Shown: positions 1 through 9,758, counted from the first letter of the stretch. The stretch is 64,000 bases of DNA from Candidatus Kuenenia stuttgartensis (GCA_945865635.1 CAMBEP010000002.1:62001-126000), one strand, 5' to 3'. Translations and numbers: made by a program. The notes: generated by a model not told the origin, from the sequence alone.

Positions 1-751
1 CTTCGATGCCGAAGAAGATGAAATTCACCAGGAGGCACTCGGCCACAGAGGTGTACCAGTGCGGGCTGATGATGCCGAAGGGCAGGGCCACCGCAAAAAC
101 GACCAGGGCCCGGCGCAGGTGCACCATATAGGAGAAAGGCAGTGGTGTGTTGTGGATACGCTCGCAGGCGCCGAGGATATCGATGAGATCTTTGACCAGA
201 TTATCCATGGTGAGATAAACGATGTCGGAGATTTCGCGTTCATCGTTGGCCTGTTTGATCAGCCCTGTGATTCGGGTGGCTACGGCAAATGGGACATGAT
301 CTGTGCCCAAAACCCATTCCACTTCTTTGGAGGGTAGCCGCCGGGCCATGGGGCCAATGCCTTTTCGCTTGCGCAGGACCTCGATTGTGGAAAAGGCAAA
401 GACGATGATCCAGACGGTGAGCTCTTCCTGTTTCCGGCGATCGTTTACCAGATGGATCTGGCCGCATCGGGCCAGATTTCGGCTGGTGTTGATCATGCCT
501 CCCCAGAGCTTTCGGCCTTCCCAATAACGCTCGTTGGAGGCATTGATCCGGAAGACGAGAAGGAAGCCCAAGGCCGAGCCAATGATGGTGACGATCGAAG
601 TGGTGGATGAGAATGGGATATCGAAACCGAAGTATTCGACAATGAAAGCCCAGATGGTCATGGGCAGTACTCGCGAGAGGATTCGCTCAATGCGCGTACC
701 ACGAACCTGTATGATGTAGCCCCAATAGAGGTCAGGGTTGTAATAAATCAT
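1..751 (-). CDS. Bestrophin-family anion channel (partial, C-terminus beyond window)
   Basis: The reading frame opens with ATG at 751 and stays open to base 1, so the 3' part lies outside the window. About 250 residues are visible. The motif NASNERYWEGRKLWGG followed by NTSRNLAR, and later ERIHNTPLPFSY followed by a hydrophobic stretch (ALVVFAVALPFGII), are the hallmarks of the bacterial bestrophin-like family (RFP-TM, formerly UPF0187), which are membrane channels for anions or cations. There are hydrophobic segments near residues 30-60 and at the visible end. The start lies 5 nt beyond the stop of the upstream RsmB-like gene, so the two are probably co-transcribed. Family assignment is confident; the ion carried is not known. 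Confidence 0.85.
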   Translation of the reverse strand, partial: MIYYNPDLYWGYIIQVRGTRIERILSRVLPMTIWAFIVEYFGFDIPFSSTTSIVTIIGSALGFLLVFRINASNERYWEGRKLWGGMINTSRNLARCGQIHLVNDRRKQEELTVWIIVFAFSTIEVLRKRKGIGPMARRLPSKEVEWVLGTDHVPFAVATRITGLIKQANDEREISDIVYLTMDNLVKDLIDILGACERIHNTPLPFSYMVHLRRALVVFAVALPFGIISPHWYTSVAECLLVNFIFFGIE

Positions 752-756
752 GCGGT

Positions 757-2184
757 TTATCCAATTGAGGGAGCTGTGGCCGTTTTCATCCAGCGCGTGA
801 GGAAGAGGGCTTCACCGAAATCACGTTCGGGCCAGTTGTGAAATCTTGGGGAGCCAAGCTGACCAGTTCGGGGATCAACAAACTCTTGGGGAACGAGGTT
901 TGGGAACTCGATCATCAGTCGGTCGGCGGTGGAATCGGTTTCATCTTTGGTGAGCGAGCCCACGGCATAGACCAACCGGCCACCGGATTTTAGGGCTTTC
1001 AGGCCGGCTCTGAGGCGGAGATCGATCTGGCTTACGACGAGTTTCAAATCCCGTTCATCGGACCTGATCCTGCGTTCGGGATCGGTTCTCCACCGGTCCA
1101 TTCCCATGCCTGATTCATGGATCAGAACCCCATCATAAGTGCCTGATTTGCCGGGTATGACTTCGCCTGACATCAGTCTGGTGTTGACATTATGGCAGCC
1201 GCAGCGACGAGCCAGAAGTGCGGCGGCTTTCAAGAGGCGGTCATTGGGCGAGGCGACGACGACCAGCCCCTTGCCGTTCATGCGGTCGGCCAGGTCAATG
1301 ACGACGGCCAGTTCCTGAGGATCGACCACGCACCATCGTTCGCCTGGATCCGGGTCGCAGACTTGAGCGATCATTTGATCGCTAAAATCCTCGGCGATCC
1401 AGGGCCAGGGCTCTTTTTGCTCGGGCAATTCGATATAGAGTGGCCATCGGACGGCGGTTGTGAGCTTTCTGGATCGCCACGGGGCCTGGCCCACCACCTC
1501 AGTCAGTTTCTCGATGGTCTGCTCGACGGATTTGTTCTTGAGAACATCGCGGATCCGGATCCACTGAAATGGCTTTTGCTGAAAGCCTTCGAGGATTCGC
1601 GAATGCCAGTTTTTGGCGGATTCGTCGGCTGGAATATTGGGCAGGTGGGTTCTGAGCCAGCCTGGCATCAGGGCCCAGGGGTCGACATTGGCTCGGTTTG
1701 AACCGACCAGACGGCGATAACCCTCGCCCCGGGCGATCCAGTTGGGCGCATCGCCAAGGGCCATAAGCCGTTCTGGTGCCAGGTCGCAGCGCCTTGCCCA
1801 GGCCCGGTGCGTATCGTCAATTTTATCGGATTCCAGAATGGCCGCGAGCAGAAGCGGCCATTCGACAAATCGCTGGGTGTGGCCCTTGAGCCAGCCGTGC
1901 CAGCGGGCGAGCGCTTCCAGATAGGACCGCAGCCGATGCTTTTGAAAGTCATTGAGCAGGCCGACTTCCTGCGGGTGCGATCTCATGATGGCCGTGAGGC
2001 CACGCCCTTTGGGGGCCCCCAGCTCATCCCAATATTCACGAGCCAGTTGGGTGGCCACATGACCTGCCGCATTCGACACGGGAGAAACCGTCTCCCGGGA
2101 GACAAACGGGCGACGTGCTCCAGCGCCTGTGGGTCGTTTCAGTCGAGAGTTGGTTGAGTTCGGACGCGGGCGGCTTCGGTTCAT
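757..2184 (-). CDS. RsmB/NOP2-family RNA methyltransferase homologue, catalytic residues missing
   Basis: 475 residues. The C-terminal half (about 275-470) follows the fold order of 16S rRNA m5C967 methyltransferase RsmB: VIDLADRMNGKGLVVV (motif I region), YDGVLIHESGMG (motif IV), then GGRLVYAVGSLTKDE (motif VI), and an F-L-T-R-W end. Two catalytic cysteines define the family, in DAPC (motif IV) and TCS (motif VI). Here motif IV reads HESG and motif VI reads VGS, so both are absent. The glycine-rich SAM loop is also eroded. The N-terminal half (about 40-230) is helical and RsmB/NusB-like in position only. The product is probably an enzymatically dead paralogue that may still bind RNA. It sits 57 nt downstream of the YgiQ gene and just ahead of the bestrophin gene. 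Confidence 0.72.
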   Translation of the reverse strand: MNRSRPRPNSTNSRLKRPTGAGARRPFVSRETVSPVSNAAGHVATQLAREYWDELGAPKGRGLTAIMRSHPQEVGLLNDFQKHRLRSYLEALARWHGWLKGHTQRFVEWPLLLAAILESDKIDDTHRAWARRCDLAPERLMALGDAPNWIARGEGYRRLVGSNRANVDPWALMPGWLRTHLPNIPADESAKNWHSRILEGFQQKPFQWIRIRDVLKNKSVEQTIEKLTEVVGQAPWRSRKLTTAVRWPLYIELPEQKEPWPWIAEDFSDQMIAQVCDPDPGERWCVVDPQELAVVIDLADRMNGKGLVVVASPNDRLLKAAALLARRCGCHNVNTRLMSGEVIPGKSGTYDGVLIHESGMGMDRWRTDPERRIRSDERDLKLVVSQIDLRLRAGLKALKSGGRLVYAVGSLTKDETDSTADRLMIEFPNLVPQEFVDPRTGQLGSPRFHNWPERDFGEALFLTRWMKTATAPSIG

Positions 2185-2241
2185 TGCGAATCAATCGACC
2201 TATCTATGCAGCGAAAATTCCATACAGCATCGCTTGACAAT

Positions 2242-4368
2242 TTAACGGCCGGAGCCCGGCCGTTTTCGTGCAGTTTTGCGTCCCGGACGATACCCGACCG
2301 AACTCGGTTTTGTCGAGTCCATTGGTCGCTGGGCAGCCCCCGGGGAGTCTGGTTTGCGAGCCGGGAGCGTGGTTGAACCGGTTTTTTTGGGAGGCGGGAG
2401 GGGGCCATCAATGGTATGCACGAATCGCCCTTCGGTCAGGGATTTGTTGGCCTCTTTCATGCGTGCCATGAGGGCTTCGCGCGGTGGGTTGGAGGGGATC
2501 AGGCAATCACAACCCGCCCCGATCAGGTCGCTTCGGCCGGCTTTCATCAAGGCCTCTCGAACGGCAAAATAATTCTCGGGCTTGAAGAACTGGAGCAGTG
2601 CCCGCTGCACCTTTCGGTCCTTCAAGTGGCGGTCGACATGGACGGCATCGCCGGTCATCGGGTCGATTCCGGTATAGTACATGCATGTGGCGATATCAAA
2701 CGGAGCCGGAATGAAATCCTGCACCTGATCGGGCCGATAGCCATTTCGCTTGAGGAACAAGGCGAGATGGATCATCGAATGAACATCGCTGCCGGGATGG
2801 CTGGCAATGAAATAAGGCACGGTGGTCAGTTTTTTACCGGCCTTGGCGGCGGAATCGCGAAACAGCTTATCGAAGCCGGAATAGTCTTCAATCACAGGCT
2901 TTTTCATGCGTTTGAGCACTTCCGGGTCGGAGTGCTCAGGCGCCACCTTCAAAGTACCGCCGACATGGTGGGCCGCAAGCTCCTTCATGTATTCCGGCGA
3001 GAGCTGGGCCAGATCCATCCGCACGCCTGAGGCGACCAGCACCTTGCGCACACCGGGGATGTCGCGGCTTTTCTTCATCAGGTCGATCAGTGGCTCATGA
3101 TCTGTGCCCAGGAGCTTGCAGACTTTCGGGTGCACGCAGCTCAGCCGCTTGCAGATGGCCTCGACCTCAGGCTTTGTACAGCGCATCTGGTACATATTCG
3201 CCGTCGGGCCGCCGATGTCCGAGACAATGCCCTTGAAGTCCTTGTCGGTCGTCATCTGGCGGAGCTCTGCCAAAATCGATTCCTGGCTTCTTGACTGAAT
3301 GATTCGGCCCTGATGCGCTGTGATCGAGCAGAACGTGCAGCCCCCGAAACAGCCCCGCATGATGGTGACCGAGTCCTTGATCATCTCAAATGCAGGAATC
3401 TTTTCGGTATACATCGGGTGCGGGCGGCGCGTGTAAGGCAAGCCATAGATTCTGTCCATGTCCTCCTGACTGATCGGCAGGCCCGGCGGATTGACAACCA
3501 CCGCCTGGCGGTCGTGATACTGCACAAGCCGTTTGGCATTCAGGGGATTGGTCTCTTGATGAATGATTCGGGTGGCTGTGACGAATGCCGCTTTATCGGA
3601 TTTGACTTCCTCAAAACTGGGCAGCCGCAAGGCATCCTCTGGTGGAGTTTCCAGAGCCCCCAGGCAATAGGCCACACCACGCATGTCGCGCAGGTCTTTG
3701 ACGGTTTCGCCTGCGGCAAGCCGGTTGGCGATCTCAACAATGGGCTGCTCACCCATGCCAAAGACGACCAGATCGGCTTTGGAGTCGAGCAGGATCGACT
3801 TGCGCACGGTCTCAGACCAATAATCAAAGTGGGCCAGACGCCGCAGGCTGGCCTCGACACTGCCGGCAATCACAGGCACCCCGGGGAAGGCCTCGCGAGC
3901 TCGCTGGGAATAGACCAGAGTGGCGCGGTCAGGACGCAGGTGGATGCGGCCGCCGGGGCTGTAAGCATCGTCGTTTCGGACCTTTTTATTGGCTGTGTAG
4001 TGGTTGATCATGCTGTCCATATTCCCTGCCGAGATGGCAAAGAAGAGACGCGGACGACCAAACTCACGCCACGGCTCAGCCGTTTTCCAGTCCGGCTGCG
4101 ACACAATCCCCACCCGATAACCCGCCGCCTCAAGCACCCGACTCAAAATCCCGGTCGCAAACGCAGGGTGATCAATATAGGCGTCGCCTGTGATGAAAAC
4201 CACGTCCACACTCTTCCAGCCCCTGGCCAGCATCTCCTTCTGATTGGTCGGCAGGTGCGGCAGTACTCTCGGGCCATCTGTCAGAATGGGAAGCATGGTC
4301 GGAGCCGTATTGGGCTCCTGAACTTGACGGGTCGAACACGGCAGTTGGCCAACAATAGGCAGAGTCAT
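2242..4368 (-). CDS. ygiQ: YgiQ family radical SAM protein
   Basis: 708 residues, the usual length for the UPF0313/YgiQ family. The N-terminal domain has the typical 'LPT..EM..RGW..VDVVFITGDAYIDHPAF' block (about residues 38-70). The 4Fe-4S cluster site is RGCFGGCTFCS (CxxxCxxC) near residue 340. The region near residue 560 has PYFIASHPGSDVHSMIHLA. The C-terminus (about 640-708) is basic and Arg/Lys/Pro-rich, a disordered tail common in this family. The cellular substrate is not established. An ATG at 4296 is an alternative start; neither start has a convincing ribosome-binding site. The gene heads a minus-strand run with the RsmB-like and bestrophin genes. Confidence 0.93.
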   Translation of the reverse strand: MTLPIVGQLPCSTRQVQEPNTAPTMLPILTDGPRVLPHLPTNQKEMLARGWKSVDVVFITGDAYIDHPAFATGILSRVLEAAGYRVGIVSQPDWKTAEPWREFGRPRLFFAISAGNMDSMINHYTANKKVRNDDAYSPGGRIHLRPDRATLVYSQRAREAFPGVPVIAGSVEASLRRLAHFDYWSETVRKSILLDSKADLVVFGMGEQPIVEIANRLAAGETVKDLRDMRGVAYCLGALETPPEDALRLPSFEEVKSDKAAFVTATRIIHQETNPLNAKRLVQYHDRQAVVVNPPGLPISQEDMDRIYGLPYTRRPHPMYTEKIPAFEMIKDSVTIMRGCFGGCTFCSITAHQGRIIQSRSQESILAELRQMTTDKDFKGIVSDIGGPTANMYQMRCTKPEVEAICKRLSCVHPKVCKLLGTDHEPLIDLMKKSRDIPGVRKVLVASGVRMDLAQLSPEYMKELAAHHVGGTLKVAPEHSDPEVLKRMKKPVIEDYSGFDKLFRDSAAKAGKKLTTVPYFIASHPGSDVHSMIHLALFLKRNGYRPDQVQDFIPAPFDIATCMYYTGIDPMTGDAVHVDRHLKDRKVQRALLQFFKPENYFAVREALMKAGRSDLIGAGCDCLIPSNPPREALMARMKEANKSLTEGRFVHTIDGPLPPPKKTGSTTLPARKPDSPGAAQRPMDSTKPSSVGYRPGRKTARKRPGSGR

Positions 4369-4612
4369 TCAGCATATTTTCTATTCAAGCACACTATACT
4401 CTTGCAGTTTATATCCGTTACCATTATGTGCAATAAAAGCCCGATTGACAATGATTTTGAATTGGCAATGACGGATCAGGAAATGAACGATCGCCCCATT
4501 CTGTCGCTGGTTTGGCTATCCTGTCCAGCGCAACTGGCAATTCCAAAATCGTTCAGAAAATCCAAAACATCACCACGGCCCCCCCCCTATTCTTGCAGAT
4601 CCCGGATCAGGT
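4369..4612. other. Intergenic region upstream of ygiQ
   Basis: This gap separates the ygiQ start from the stop of the glycosyltransferase gene on the same strand. It must hold the promoter of the ygiQ run and any terminator of the glycosyltransferase transcript. A C-tract lies around 4578-4586. I see no convincing hairpin, RNA gene or open frame. Confidence 0.4.
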
Positions 4613-5572
4613 TCAGCCCTGATGGCCGTAAACGATTCTTGCAAGGGCTTTGGGATGACTCAAACAGAGCCGGACCAAGAGGCGCCAGTCTTCACTTCGA
4701 GCATGCTTCAGTGCCAATCGCTCCAGATTCCGATCGCCGCGCCGCGCCGCCTCATAAGCCCGATTAAACCAGGCTCTGGTCAGGCGAGAGCGGATCCCGG
4801 ACTCCAGCAAACCTCGCTCGGAATCGGCAAAGGCCTGGCTGGCCAGAATTGTCCGCATCAGTCGTGCGTTTTCTTCCAGATCAATCGTTCCTCGGGCCAG
4901 TTTCTGGGTCTCGCTGGCGGAATGCCAACGCTGGCTCGCCAGAATTTTGCCCGTCAGGCCCACGGGTGCCAACTGGCCAAGCCTGTACCAGAAATCCCAG
5001 TCCACCACATATTTCCAGCGGCCATCAAAACCGCCCGCCTGCAAATGCAGATCCCGACGGATGCTTGTGCCCGGGCATCGCACCGGATTACCCCTAACCA
5101 AAACCCGGCTCAGCGCCTGCGCCGGCCAGATTACCAAATCAGACGCAGGCCACTGAAAATCGTCGCTCTGATGCGGCCCAATCGATTCCCCTGAGCTGTC
5201 AATCAAAGGTGCAGGGCCTGTGAGCAGACCCAGGTCGGAATTCCGCCCTGTAACCTCTCGATGAAACTCAAGAAAATCGGGTTTCAGAAGGTCGTCCTGA
5301 TGGAGAATCGTCACCCATGGACCACCCGCCTCTTCCATACACCGATTCCAATTGCCAGCAAGCCCGAGCGGACGGCCACTCGGGTTCTCAAGGATTCTGG
5401 CCCTTTGGCCACAGGTTTGATCGACGATTTTCAAGGTTTCGTCGGTCGAACCATCGTCGCATACCAAAAGCTCAAAATTCTGGAAGCTCTGAGCAAGCAC
5501 GCTGAACAAGGTCTCAGCCAGATATTTCTGGCCGTTGAAGGTTGGCAGAGCGATGGTCCAGATGGGCCGCAA
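4613..5572 (-). CDS. Family 2 glycosyltransferase
   Basis: 319 residues with a GT-A fold start: IALPTFNGQKYLAETLFSVL (about 7-26), ELLVCDDGSTDETLKI (about 34-50) and the metal-binding region TILHQDDLLKPDFL (about 90-103). The middle has PVRCPGTSIRRD and VVDWDFWYRLGQL, typical of GT2 enzymes transferring sugars to polysaccharide or lipid-linked acceptors. The start codon is TTG: an AGGA sequence lies 6 nt upstream and an in-frame TAG closes the frame just before it, so no ATG is available. It is 29 nt downstream of the DUF971 gene and probably in its operon. The acceptor is unknown. Confidence 0.85.
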   Translation of the reverse strand: MRPIWTIALPTFNGQKYLAETLFSVLAQSFQNFELLVCDDGSTDETLKIVDQTCGQRARILENPSGRPLGLAGNWNRCMEEAGGPWVTILHQDDLLKPDFLEFHREVTGRNSDLGLLTGPAPLIDSSGESIGPHQSDDFQWPASDLVIWPAQALSRVLVRGNPVRCPGTSIRRDLHLQAGGFDGRWKYVVDWDFWYRLGQLAPVGLTGKILASQRWHSASETQKLARGTIDLEENARLMRTILASQAFADSERGLLESGIRSRLTRAWFNRAYEAARRGDRNLERLALKHARSEDWRLLVRLCLSHPKALARIVYGHQG

Positions 5573-5601
5573 TGGAATTCCTGCCGTCTAGGATTTTGCG
5601 A

Positions 5602-5919
5602 TTACGATTCTGATCGTGCGGACTCACAGATTTTTCGCAAATTTTCCCAAGTAAAGAGGCCTGAGGAGTGTCCATCCGTCCAGGCAATTTTCAAGGCATA
5701 AGATCCGACAAGATCCATCTCGGCAATGGCGATTTTCGGGTCGATCGATTCTGGATCAAGAATTCTCGCCCCTGTCCATTCATCCTTGCAGCCAGCGCAA
5801 GGGCATTCAGCCCTGAGCTTTTTGTAGGGCAAACGACTGGTCCAGGCCTGATCGTCCCAGACCAATTCGAGCAAGAATTCCGACTGGCGTGCTTTGATGT
5901 CCGATGGTGGCAAGGTCAT
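5602..5919 (-). CDS. DUF971 domain protein
   Basis: 105 residues. The sequence matches the DUF971/GBBH-like N-terminal domain: LELVWDDQAWTSRLPYKKLRAECPCAGC, then VGSYALKIAWTDGHSSGLFTWENLR. The CPCAGC motif is the cysteine cluster seen in many members. The domain occurs fused to Fe(II)/2-oxoglutarate hydroxylases and next to Fe-S cluster genes; its own job is unsettled. The start at 5919 is chosen because AGGAG lies 6 nt upstream; a longer frame to 5997 lacks this. It lies between a DUF1501 gene and a glycosyltransferase gene, all on the same strand. Confidence 0.87.
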   Translation of the reverse strand: MTLPPSDIKARQSEFLLELVWDDQAWTSRLPYKKLRAECPCAGCKDEWTGARILDPESIDPKIAIAEMDLVGSYALKIAWTDGHSSGLFTWENLRKICESARSES

Positions 5920-6004
5920 TTTTTTCTCCTGAACCTGTTTTAACATATCAGGCGCGAAAAACTCAATGAACCCGTTGTCTGATCGATCTGAATGCATTTT
6001 TTTT

Positions 6005-7408
6005 TCAGGTGAACAATTCGTCGAGCGGGCGCCCCGCAGAGATTGGCAAGGGCCTGCCCAAAGAGTCGATCATCTCCGAGGCCGGGTCGATGCCCAGACT
6101 CTTGAAAATTGTGGCCGACAAGTCGTCAGGCCGGACCGGTGCAGTTGTCGGAAATGCGCCCGTCCTGTCGCTTGCTCCATGAATCAGGCCCGCCTTGGCA
6201 CCGCCCCCCGCAATCAAGGCTGTGTAGCACATGGGCCAGTGGCCGCGGCCCTGTGGGTCCTGATCGCCAATTTTTGGAGCCCGGCCCATCTCGCCCGTCC
6301 AGACCAGAAGCGTATCTTGCAGCATCCCGCGCGAGGCCATGTCCTCGATCATCGTCGGCATGGTTTGATCCGTCATCGGCATGAGCCTGTTTTTCAAGTC
6401 ACTGAAGTTTTGTTTGTGTGTATCCCAACCACCATCGCCACCGCCACCGCCATTACCGATGGATCGTGAGAAATAGACCGTCACAAACCGCACCCCCGAC
6501 TCCACCAGGCGGCGCGCCAGCAGGCAGCTTTGACCATAGGTCGTACGCCCATAGGCGTCTCGGAGCTTGTCGGGCTCCTGCGAAAGATCAAAGGCGTTTT
6601 TCAGCCTTGATGAGGTCAGCATCGACACGGCCCGATCCTGAAACCGGTCGGCGCCTGCCGCTGCCGCAGAATCTTCAAGCAATCGGGCCTGCTGATCGAT
6701 CATCCGCACGAGCCCTCTGCGATCGTCAAGCCGCGAGAGTGTCATGCTTTCGGGCAGGCTCAGCTCAGGCAGCCTGAAGTCCGATTTATTGGGGTCCTGG
6801 CCAATATAAAACGGGTCGTAGGATTTGCCCAGAAAGCTCGCAAACTGGCCGGGTGTCTGGCTGCCGTCGGCAATCTTGTGAGGAAACGAGACAAAGCTGG
6901 GCAGGGCAGGGTCGCTGCCGGGCCGAAACCGGCTGACCACGCTGCCAATCGCCGGAAAGAGCTCCTGACTGTCGCGAAGCCGCTGGTCGTCGATCGGCGG
7001 GGCATGCCCTGAAATGCAATAATAACCGGCTGCATTGTGATTTTTGATCCGGTGCTGCATGGTCCGAATCTGTGTAAAATGATGGAGAACCTTCGAAAAC
7101 CGAGGCATGTGCTCGCAAATGGTGACACCCGGCAAGGATGTGGAAATCGGGTTGAAATCGCCCCTCATCCCGACCGGAGCATTCGGCTTCATGTCAAAGG
7201 TGTCGATATGGCTCGGCCCGCCCCACTGATGCAGAAAAATGACCGACTTCACCCGCGGAGCCAGACCATTTCTGGCCGCCGTGTCGTCAGCCTTGAGCAG
7301 GTTGGGCAAATTGAGCCCAAACAGGCCGCCAAAACCGACCGTCAGCAAATGGCGACGATGGACCGGCAAAGATAAGGCGGTTCTGAGATGCTCATCGCGG
7401 ATAGTCAT
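6005..7408 (-). CDS. DUF1501 domain protein (sulfatase-like fold)
   Basis: 467 residues from the ATG at 7408; a GTG at 7456 would add 16 residues. The N-terminus has paired basic residues then a hydrophobic stretch (RRHLLTVGFGGLFGLNLP), which resembles a Tat signal. Family motifs follow: FLHQWGGPSHIDTFDMKPNAP (split around residues 57-77), GVTICEHMPRFSKVL, GWDTHKQNF and WTGEMGRAPKIGDQDPQGRGHW. DUF1501 proteins are abundant in planctomycetes, resemble alkaline phosphatases/sulfatases in fold, and are usually encoded next to DUF1549/DUF1553 genes. That holds here: the partner ends 98 nt upstream. The biochemical role is not established. Confidence 0.9.
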   Translation of the reverse strand: MTIRDEHLRTALSLPVHRRHLLTVGFGGLFGLNLPNLLKADDTAARNGLAPRVKSVIFLHQWGGPSHIDTFDMKPNAPVGMRGDFNPISTSLPGVTICEHMPRFSKVLHHFTQIRTMQHRIKNHNAAGYYCISGHAPPIDDQRLRDSQELFPAIGSVVSRFRPGSDPALPSFVSFPHKIADGSQTPGQFASFLGKSYDPFYIGQDPNKSDFRLPELSLPESMTLSRLDDRRGLVRMIDQQARLLEDSAAAAGADRFQDRAVSMLTSSRLKNAFDLSQEPDKLRDAYGRTTYGQSCLLARRLVESGVRFVTVYFSRSIGNGGGGGDGGWDTHKQNFSDLKNRLMPMTDQTMPTMIEDMASRGMLQDTLLVWTGEMGRAPKIGDQDPQGRGHWPMCYTALIAGGGAKAGLIHGASDRTGAFPTTAPVRPDDLSATIFKSLGIDPASEMIDSLGRPLPISAGRPLDELFT

Positions 7409-7505
7409 GAGTCTGCCCCAATTTCCAGGAAAAAACGTCCTGATCCGGTATTTCACAACGGGCTTCGCAAATGCTTGGGAAAACGAGTAGCACAGGTCTC
7501 AGGAA

Positions 7506-9758
7506 TCAGTGCCTGAACAAGAATTCCTTGGCATTGAGTGTGGCCCAGACCAAATCCTCCCAAGCCTTCCTCTGATTCATGGATCGCGCCAGAAACGCCC
7601 TGGAGGCATTCACCTCGGTCGTCGTCGGCCGGCGGCTCAGTGCGCTCATAAAGAGCTCGCTGATCGCCGCTTCGGGATCGTGTCCGGCCATTTCCAAAAG
7701 CCTTGAAATCCGATTCCCGGGCGACTCCAGAGCCTCTCGCACAGTCTGGCCATTGATCATCTGAAAGGCCTGCGCCAGGGTCGTCTCTTCGCTTCGCTCG
7801 CATTCACACGACAAAAGCCGCTCTGGCTTGCCAAAAACTTTCATGAATTCCTCGCCACGTGTGTTCGCGGCGGCCAACTGACCAGCCCTCTGACCATTCG
7901 GCGCCAGTTCATTCGGACGCTGATACCCTGTGGCCTGATCCACAATATCACGCAAGACCTCGGCCGACAAAATCCGGACCGTCGATCGACCAAAATCCGC
8001 CTCGGTTGCCGGATATTTCTCCGATGGATGCGCGCCCAATCGATAAACCGTACTGCTGACAATCTGCCTGGCAAGCGGCTTAAGCCGATAACCGCCCTCA
8101 ATAAAGGCGTTTTCAAGCGCGTCCAGAAGCTCTGGATTGGATGGCGGGTTGGAGTCCCGAAAATCGTCGACCGGATCCACCACCCCACGCCCCACCAAAT
8201 GAAACCAGACCCGATTCGCCAAATTTCGTGCAAACTGACGATTCTGATCGCTCGTCAACCAATTCGCCAGATGATCCAATGCCGCATTTGGCCCATGGTC
8301 ATCATCCTTCAGCATCTGACCACCCGGCGGCTTGGAATCAAGCGTAAGGCCTGTTCTGGGCTGAACCATCTGGGCCCGGCCCTGAACATAAACCACCACA
8401 TCGCCATTGACCTCATGCTTGTCAAACCGGTCCCTGCGCACATTGTTGATCTCCTTCCGCCGAAGATTCGCAAAGGTGGCCGCCAAGCCATAATAGTCAT
8501 TCTGGGTCCAAATATCCGACGGGTGGTTATGGCACTTGGCACACTGAAACCGATACCCCAGAAAGACTTGTGCAAAAGTTTCAGCCGCCGTGGCCGGGTC
8601 GCGATTGGTCCGGTGGAATGACGACGCAGGCGCCGACCACGTACTGCCTGTGGTGGTGATCAGCTCTCTTGCAAATTCTTTCATGGAAACATCTTGCGAG
8701 AACTGATCGCGAAGCCATCGCTGGAACTGCCAATTGCCTTTGGAGCCCATGACCTTGGGCTCGTTTCGTAACAGGTCCGCCCATTTCAACGCCCAGAAAT
8801 CGGCAAACTCAGGCCGGTCCAGAAGCCTTTCCACCAGCTTTTCGTATTTTTCGGGCGCTGGGTCGGACTCATACGCCTGAATTTCCCCGGGGGTTGGCAA
8901 TACACCCAGCAGGTCGAGATAAACCCTTCTCATCAAAACATTTGCCGTGGCTTCAGCCGATGGCAACCGGCGCAGACGCTTGAGCTTGTTAAAAACCGCC
9001 TTGTCAAATGCGGTCCGCTCGGTCATTTCCTTCCAGACAAAATCCGGATTGTCCTCCAGAAAGACCAGCCGGCTCACCCCATGACCTCCCAAATAACGCA
9101 CACCAACTACCCATTCGCCCGGCCGATCCGCTTGAAACTCGCCCAGGGCCGAAATTGTCGCACCCGATGTCTCGTTGATATCAAAAACCGAGAGATGGGT
9201 TACATCCGTCGACGTTCCATCAGACCACCGCGCAAGGACTTGAATCCGAACCGTTTTGTCATTGCCAGGCTCGACCCAGACCTGACCCGGCGTGACCTTC
9301 AATTGCTCAAGTTGTTTGGCCTGATTGGGATCATCGGTCGCCCCTTGGACGATCCATTGCGAAATCACCCTGAATGAGGAATCGCCATTACGAAACTTGA
9401 TTCCGCCCTCGTGAGGCATCAGCCCACCGGGCTTGGCAAGCAAAAGACTGGCTTCCGGAACCGAGGTGCTGACGCGCCGGCCATAGGCATCGTGAGTCAG
9501 TGTGAGCCAATCGTTTTGGGCGTCCTCGCCCCTCAGGCTCAGCCTCAAGCCCCCTTTGCCCGTCAGATTCCCATGGCAAGGGCCCGAGTTGCAGCCCAGT
9601 TTTGTCAGTAATGGCAATACTTCGCGCCGAAAACTGACAACCCCATCGGAAGCATCAGCCCGCTCTGCACCAAGACCCGCCATCAAACAAACCAGAGCCA
9701 ACAGGCAAAACCGCTGCCTTATCGTACTGGTGAAGTTTCTCAAAAATGACAAACGCAT
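7506..9758 (-). CDS. DUF1549/DUF1553 protein with CHG-motif head and Ig-like domain
   Basis: 750 residues. A signal peptide (about 1-36, ending near ERADA) directs export. Next comes LGCNSGPCHGNLTGKGG, a Cys-rich heme-like motif typical of this subgroup, then a bacterial Ig-like region (about 155-235, RWSDGTSTDVTHLSVF). DUF1549 follows (about 250-460, FDKAVFNKLKRLRRLPS; FAQVFLGYRFQCAKCHNHPSD with CxxCH), then DUF1553 (about 490-745, ARNLANRVWFHLVGRGVVDPVDDFR; ALSRRPTTTEV). These large secreted planctomycete proteins are paired with DUF1501 proteins and are thought to act on external polymers, without biochemical proof. It lies upstream of its DUF1501 partner in the same transcript direction. 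Confidence 0.92.
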   Translation of the reverse strand: MRLSFLRNFTSTIRQRFCLLALVCLMAGLGAERADASDGVVSFRREVLPLLTKLGCNSGPCHGNLTGKGGLRLSLRGEDAQNDWLTLTHDAYGRRVSTSVPEASLLLAKPGGLMPHEGGIKFRNGDSSFRVISQWIVQGATDDPNQAKQLEQLKVTPGQVWVEPGNDKTVRIQVLARWSDGTSTDVTHLSVFDINETSGATISALGEFQADRPGEWVVGVRYLGGHGVSRLVFLEDNPDFVWKEMTERTAFDKAVFNKLKRLRRLPSAEATANVLMRRVYLDLLGVLPTPGEIQAYESDPAPEKYEKLVERLLDRPEFADFWALKWADLLRNEPKVMGSKGNWQFQRWLRDQFSQDVSMKEFARELITTTGSTWSAPASSFHRTNRDPATAAETFAQVFLGYRFQCAKCHNHPSDIWTQNDYYGLAATFANLRRKEINNVRRDRFDKHEVNGDVVVYVQGRAQMVQPRTGLTLDSKPPGGQMLKDDDHGPNAALDHLANWLTSDQNRQFARNLANRVWFHLVGRGVVDPVDDFRDSNPPSNPELLDALENAFIEGGYRLKPLARQIVSSTVYRLGAHPSEKYPATEADFGRSTVRILSAEVLRDIVDQATGYQRPNELAPNGQRAGQLAAANTRGEEFMKVFGKPERLLSCECERSEETTLAQAFQMINGQTVREALESPGNRISRLLEMAGHDPEAAISELFMSALSRRPTTTEVNASRAFLARSMNQRKAWEDLVWATLNAKEFLFRH

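Noticed and set aside
3313..4767. Long plus-strand frame (484 codons) opposite ygiQ
   Set aside because: It mirrors a well-supported radical SAM gene on the other strand and its translation shows no family features, so it is an antisense shadow.
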